From contig OX424567.1 in the NCBI GenBank assembly GCA_949152475.1, positions 27,987,402 to 28,051,401 on the forward strand: a DNA stretch of 64,000 nucleotides, in the 5' to 3' direction. Position numbers and translations under genes: made by a program. The notes under the pieces are model-generated. The model was given only the letters and a program-made list of their open reading frames with translations. It ran no database searches and was not told the DNA's origin. The DNA comes from Terebella lapidaria. Its lineage: Eukaryota; Annelida; Polychaeta; Terebellida; Terebellidae. Below are positions 60,733-64,000 of this stretch, piece after piece. The stretch's first letter is position 1. Each line of letters opens with the position of its first letter.

Positions 60733-62300
60733 CTTGTTAATATCTTACACACAAACAAGATACAACACTGTGGAAAAAAATAAACAGATCTGGTTACTAA
60801 TTCTAATGTATTAGAAGGCAACATATAGAGTAGAAAAAAATCACTGAACTCGGAGAGAAAATTGTGCATCCAGGCAACCAATTACCTACACTGGAAACTG
60901 GCTATTACACATTATTATTTCTTCCTTTGGTCAGCAATACTAGTATTTTCTACACATTTTTGTCTTTAGCATATCGTTTACTGCACTACACTGCTACCCC
61001 TTTCTGGCTGAGAGCTATGATAAATGACGATATCCCTAACATGTGACAATACTGACTGCAGCATACACGAAAAGATGCTATACATAAACAGATGGCATAG
61101 TTGGGTATATTCACGGAAATATGTTCCATAGCTGACTCAAGATTGCATTGTTGGCTGTTACTTTGCTAATGTAGTGGGTGTCTGCAGTGTAGATGGACGG
61201 CTAATGGCTTCGTGCCGTCTGTGTTCTACTTTATTACACAATTGCCCTAACAACATACATACACATGAAAGCTTTCAACATCATTTGGATAATGAATAGT
61301 ACAAACTTACTACAGGGCATACTAAATCAAAAGAACATCAGGAACATTTACAACCCTAATTTACTAAAATTTCAATTCGTTCGTGTTCGAGATTTTAGCA
61401 GTTCCAAGAAACTACTAAAGTTCCATAAAAAATTTCAACACTTGGACAATTTTACAACACAACACTAAAAACTTCTAAGGGCATGTTATTTTTCTCACTC
61501 ACTCAATGGGCAGTAATCAGTTTACCCAGTGAATCACCCTGACACCTTAATAGTGACGATTAATAGTGTCTTACACACAAGCAAGATCACAACACTGTGG
61601 AAAAAAGTAAACATATCTTGTATCTAATTATACTGTCATAGAAGGCAACACATATAGTAGAAAAAAATTCACATATTCGGAGAGAAAATTGTGGATCCAG
61701 GCAACCAATTACCTACACTGAAAACTGGCTATTACACATTATTATTTCTTCCTTTGGTCAGCAATACTAGTATTTTCTACACATTCTTGTCTTTACCATA
61801 TCGTTTACTACACTATACTGCTACCCCTTTCTTGCTGAGAGCTATGATAAATGACGATATTCCTAATATGTGACAATACTGACTGGAGCATACGTGAAGA
61901 GAAACTTTGCACAATGCTATTCATAAACAGATGGCATAGTTGGGTATATTCACGGACATATGTTCCATGGCTGACTCAAGATTATATTGTTGGCTGTTAC
62001 TTTGCTAATGTAGTGGGTGTCTGCAATGTAGATGGACGGCTAATGGCTTCGTGCCATCTGAGTTCTCCTTTGTTATACAATTGCACTAACAACACTACAT
62101 ACACACGAAAGCTTTCATCATCATTTGGATAATGATTAGCACAAACTTACTACAGGGCATACAAAATCTAAAGAACTAGATCTCCAACTAGTAAAATACA
62201 CAACAAACTTCAAAGTAATATATTCAGTAACATTTACAGCCCTAATTTACTAGAATTTCAATTCATTTATGTTCGAGATTTTAGCAGTACCAAGAAACTG
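60733..62300. repeat. Local tandem duplication of about 0.83 kb in copy B
   Basis: 60733-61560 and 61561-62300 repeat each other (for example AATTACCTACACTG at about 60878 and 61705, 827 apart). Copy A has the segment once (18961-19800). The second unit ends in TTTTAGCAGTACCAAGAAAC and then jumps to sequence matching 19925, so 19690-19925 is missing here. Confidence 0.85.
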
Positions 62301-63622
62301 CTAAGTTCTCGCAGTGAATACAACAATTTGTTTCCATAGGACAATAGTCAGCTGAAAAACTGGACACAGTGTTAGTATCGTCTACATCCAGAAGAACCAC
62401 CCATGTTGGCGATTGTTTCCAGCGAAAAACAAAATCCCAGGACAGACGATACAGCGTATATTGCCACGTTGCTATTTATCCTTTTCATATCCCAGGTGCA
62501 TAATGGTCATTTTGAGACGGAGGGGAAGGACGATGGAGAAGGGAACGGGGGCAGACAAAATCATTCCATGGAAATGGCACAATGGTTATCGCATGTCATC
62601 AGAAATACACACAAGTTAATACTGAACAGAAACATCGTGGAGCAATTTTCGTATTTTTGCTTTCACAAACCGCGAAATTTGTCTGGTGCATCACAGTAGT
62701 TCACAGTGTGGGGGTCGGCGTTGATTTATTCACGCCGACAAGAATAGCAAGTCATTATTGTTTCAAAGCCCCCAACATTCCCGATTCCCGGGTAGATATT
62801 GTCAGAGACGTTGCTGATGGTCCACAAGGACAGAAATAGCCATAATGACCGCCTACAGTGAATGCAGTTACTCAGAATCTTTCTCAGAATTGGCGCAAAA
62901 AATTACAAAGAAACACTATCTACACCGATACAGGCGATAAATAAGTAATTCATAACCGATCACAAAAGGATATCAAGAGGCAGATCCTTTATTATCACTC
63001 ACTCGTATGCAATAAACGCTCGATGTAAATAGACATGTCTGTAGTCAAGGACTGACGGCTGTACTTGAAGCAGTCCTTAGCGTTCTTTATTACTGATGTA
63101 TTACCAATGATTGAGCAGTTATGAAGCTCTCATGAAGATACATCTATCACTGTGCCTAGCACGGCATAATTGAGAAACAGTCCAGTCAAAAAATTTATTT
63201 ATCCATGTAGAATTCCCCGCACAAGTTGTCATGTTTCTTCTGTGTCCAACGACAAATGATATCACAAAGAGAACGAACACAGCAGCCTATCCAGATAGAA
63301 AGGATACTTCATTGAAGAATGCCCTTCTGGAAGTGATTACGTTATGGGTCATCTATCAGTCATCGTGAGGGGCACCCAGAGGGCAGACTCACATGGGACC
63401 ATCCATTATCTAACTGTCTAAGTGGATGGTATTAAAATACAGAAAAGAGTTGATCCCTTGAGAAGAAGGAGTTGGGATTAGAGAACACGAATTTAGGAAG
63501 ATAGGTCATGGGGAAGAATTCATTTTAAGTGTTAAACATAGAGGAAGAATACGAAAAAGAATCATCCATTCAAAGTACTACAATTCCTCCACGGTCACTT
63601 CACTATGGGACACCCTGTAATA
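62301..63622. other. End of copy B; possible conserved 3' exon
   Basis: Collinear with 19925-21200. The acceptor-like CATATCCCAG (62486-62495) and the following 67-codon frame to TAG at 62697-62699 match copy A. Homology ends near 63622. Confidence 0.35.
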
Positions 63623-63828
63623 ATCAACATTTATCTCTCGCCTCGGGATTTAGTCGGACTGAGCCCCGTGTCCCCTAAATCAGGCCCCTCGGGGAATAAC
63701 AAGGCAATGAAAGGGTCTGAGTTTTACAGACAATCAAGGATGTTCTGATCTCGCACAGTGTGGACAAATCACGGATGTCCTGGATGATTGTGGGATACAT
63801 GGTAACCAAGGTAACCACTTCAGTATAA

Positions 63829-64000
63829 CACACCCCAAGTGATCTGTGGAAGATAATGTGAGTCTTATTAGTCGATAGTCATTAGTCCTCGGACTTCAGT
63901 GTAACACCCCAAGTGATCAGTCCAAGAAAACGAGAGTCATATCAGTTAATAGTTATCAGACCTCAGATTTTAGCGTAACACACCCCAAGTGATCAGTCCA
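63829..64000. repeat. Start of a tandem array with a period of about 75 bp, cut by the window end
   Basis: CACCCCAAGTGATC recurs at 63831, 63905 and 63981. The units contain AGTC(C/T)...TTAGT..ATAGT and are about 85-90% alike by eye. The array may extend beyond the window. Confidence 0.8.

Larger units (their letters stand above)
42365..63622 (+). repeat. Segmental duplication, copy B (about 21 kb)
   Basis: This is the partner of 1890-21200, with blocks as listed there. Copy-B-only parts are 46815-47645, the LINE at about 48836-52584, the 147-bp-repeat element at 58138-59805 and an internal tandem duplication around 60735-62300. The left arm of the palindrome is an extra inverted copy of its first 1.9 kb. 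Confidence 0.9.

Overview
This window looks like animal nuclear DNA from a gene-poor, repeat-rich region. Most of it has no coding capacity. The few coding stretches are a metazoan-type leucine-rich-repeat (LRR) receptor and transposon proteins. AT microsatellites, polyA signals (AATAAA), a polypyrimidine-AG splice acceptor and many non-autonomous transposons are present. A repeat with a microsatellite followed by a 147-bp tandem core resembles the pearl/HINE elements known from molluscs, so a marine mollusc or other lophotrochozoan is my best guess; the sequence does not prove it.

The window is organised as two diverged copies of one segment of about 20 kb. Copy A lies at about 1890-21200 and copy B at about 42365-63622, in the same orientation and order. 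Between them is about 21 kb of single-copy DNA (21200-42365). That part holds a 4.3-kb foldback-like element (22318-26605), an inverted-repeat-flanked TA-inserted element (27272-28510), a 157-bp hairpin (33217-33373) and a self-complementary minisatellite inside a small inverted-repeat element (35159-35694). A 4.6-kb near-perfect palindrome (39261-43830) then covers the start of copy B.

Each copy carries one gene for a single-pass LRR membrane protein: signal region, LRRNT, about 18 LRRs, LRRCT, a Ser/Thr/Pro stalk with an acidic tyrosine cluster, one membrane helix and an 85-residue tail. Copy A (13818-16358) is intact and encodes 846 aa. Copy B (55223-57764) has two nonsense changes and one homopolymer frameshift and has lost the AATAAA signal. 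Directly behind the intact gene is a third, partial copy of only the stalk, membrane helix, tail and 3'UTR (16776-18090), with a scrambled 5' junction.

Comparing A with B gives empty sites for several insertions made after the duplication. Copy A gained a 2.64-kb element whose inverted ends each hold seven GGGTACGTTTTG-type repeats and which has an 8-bp target duplication (5569-8211); it contains a dead retrotransposon RT and a 169-bp MITE. Copy A also has a TTAA-flanked MITE (10991-11405). Copy B gained a 5'-truncated CR1/jockey-like LINE with a frameshift and an internal stop (about 48836-52584), an unclassified 0.8-kb insert (46815-47645), and the 147-bp-repeat element (58138-59805), whose units carry direct-repeat nuclear-receptor-like half-sites. 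No tRNA, rRNA or CRISPR was recognised.
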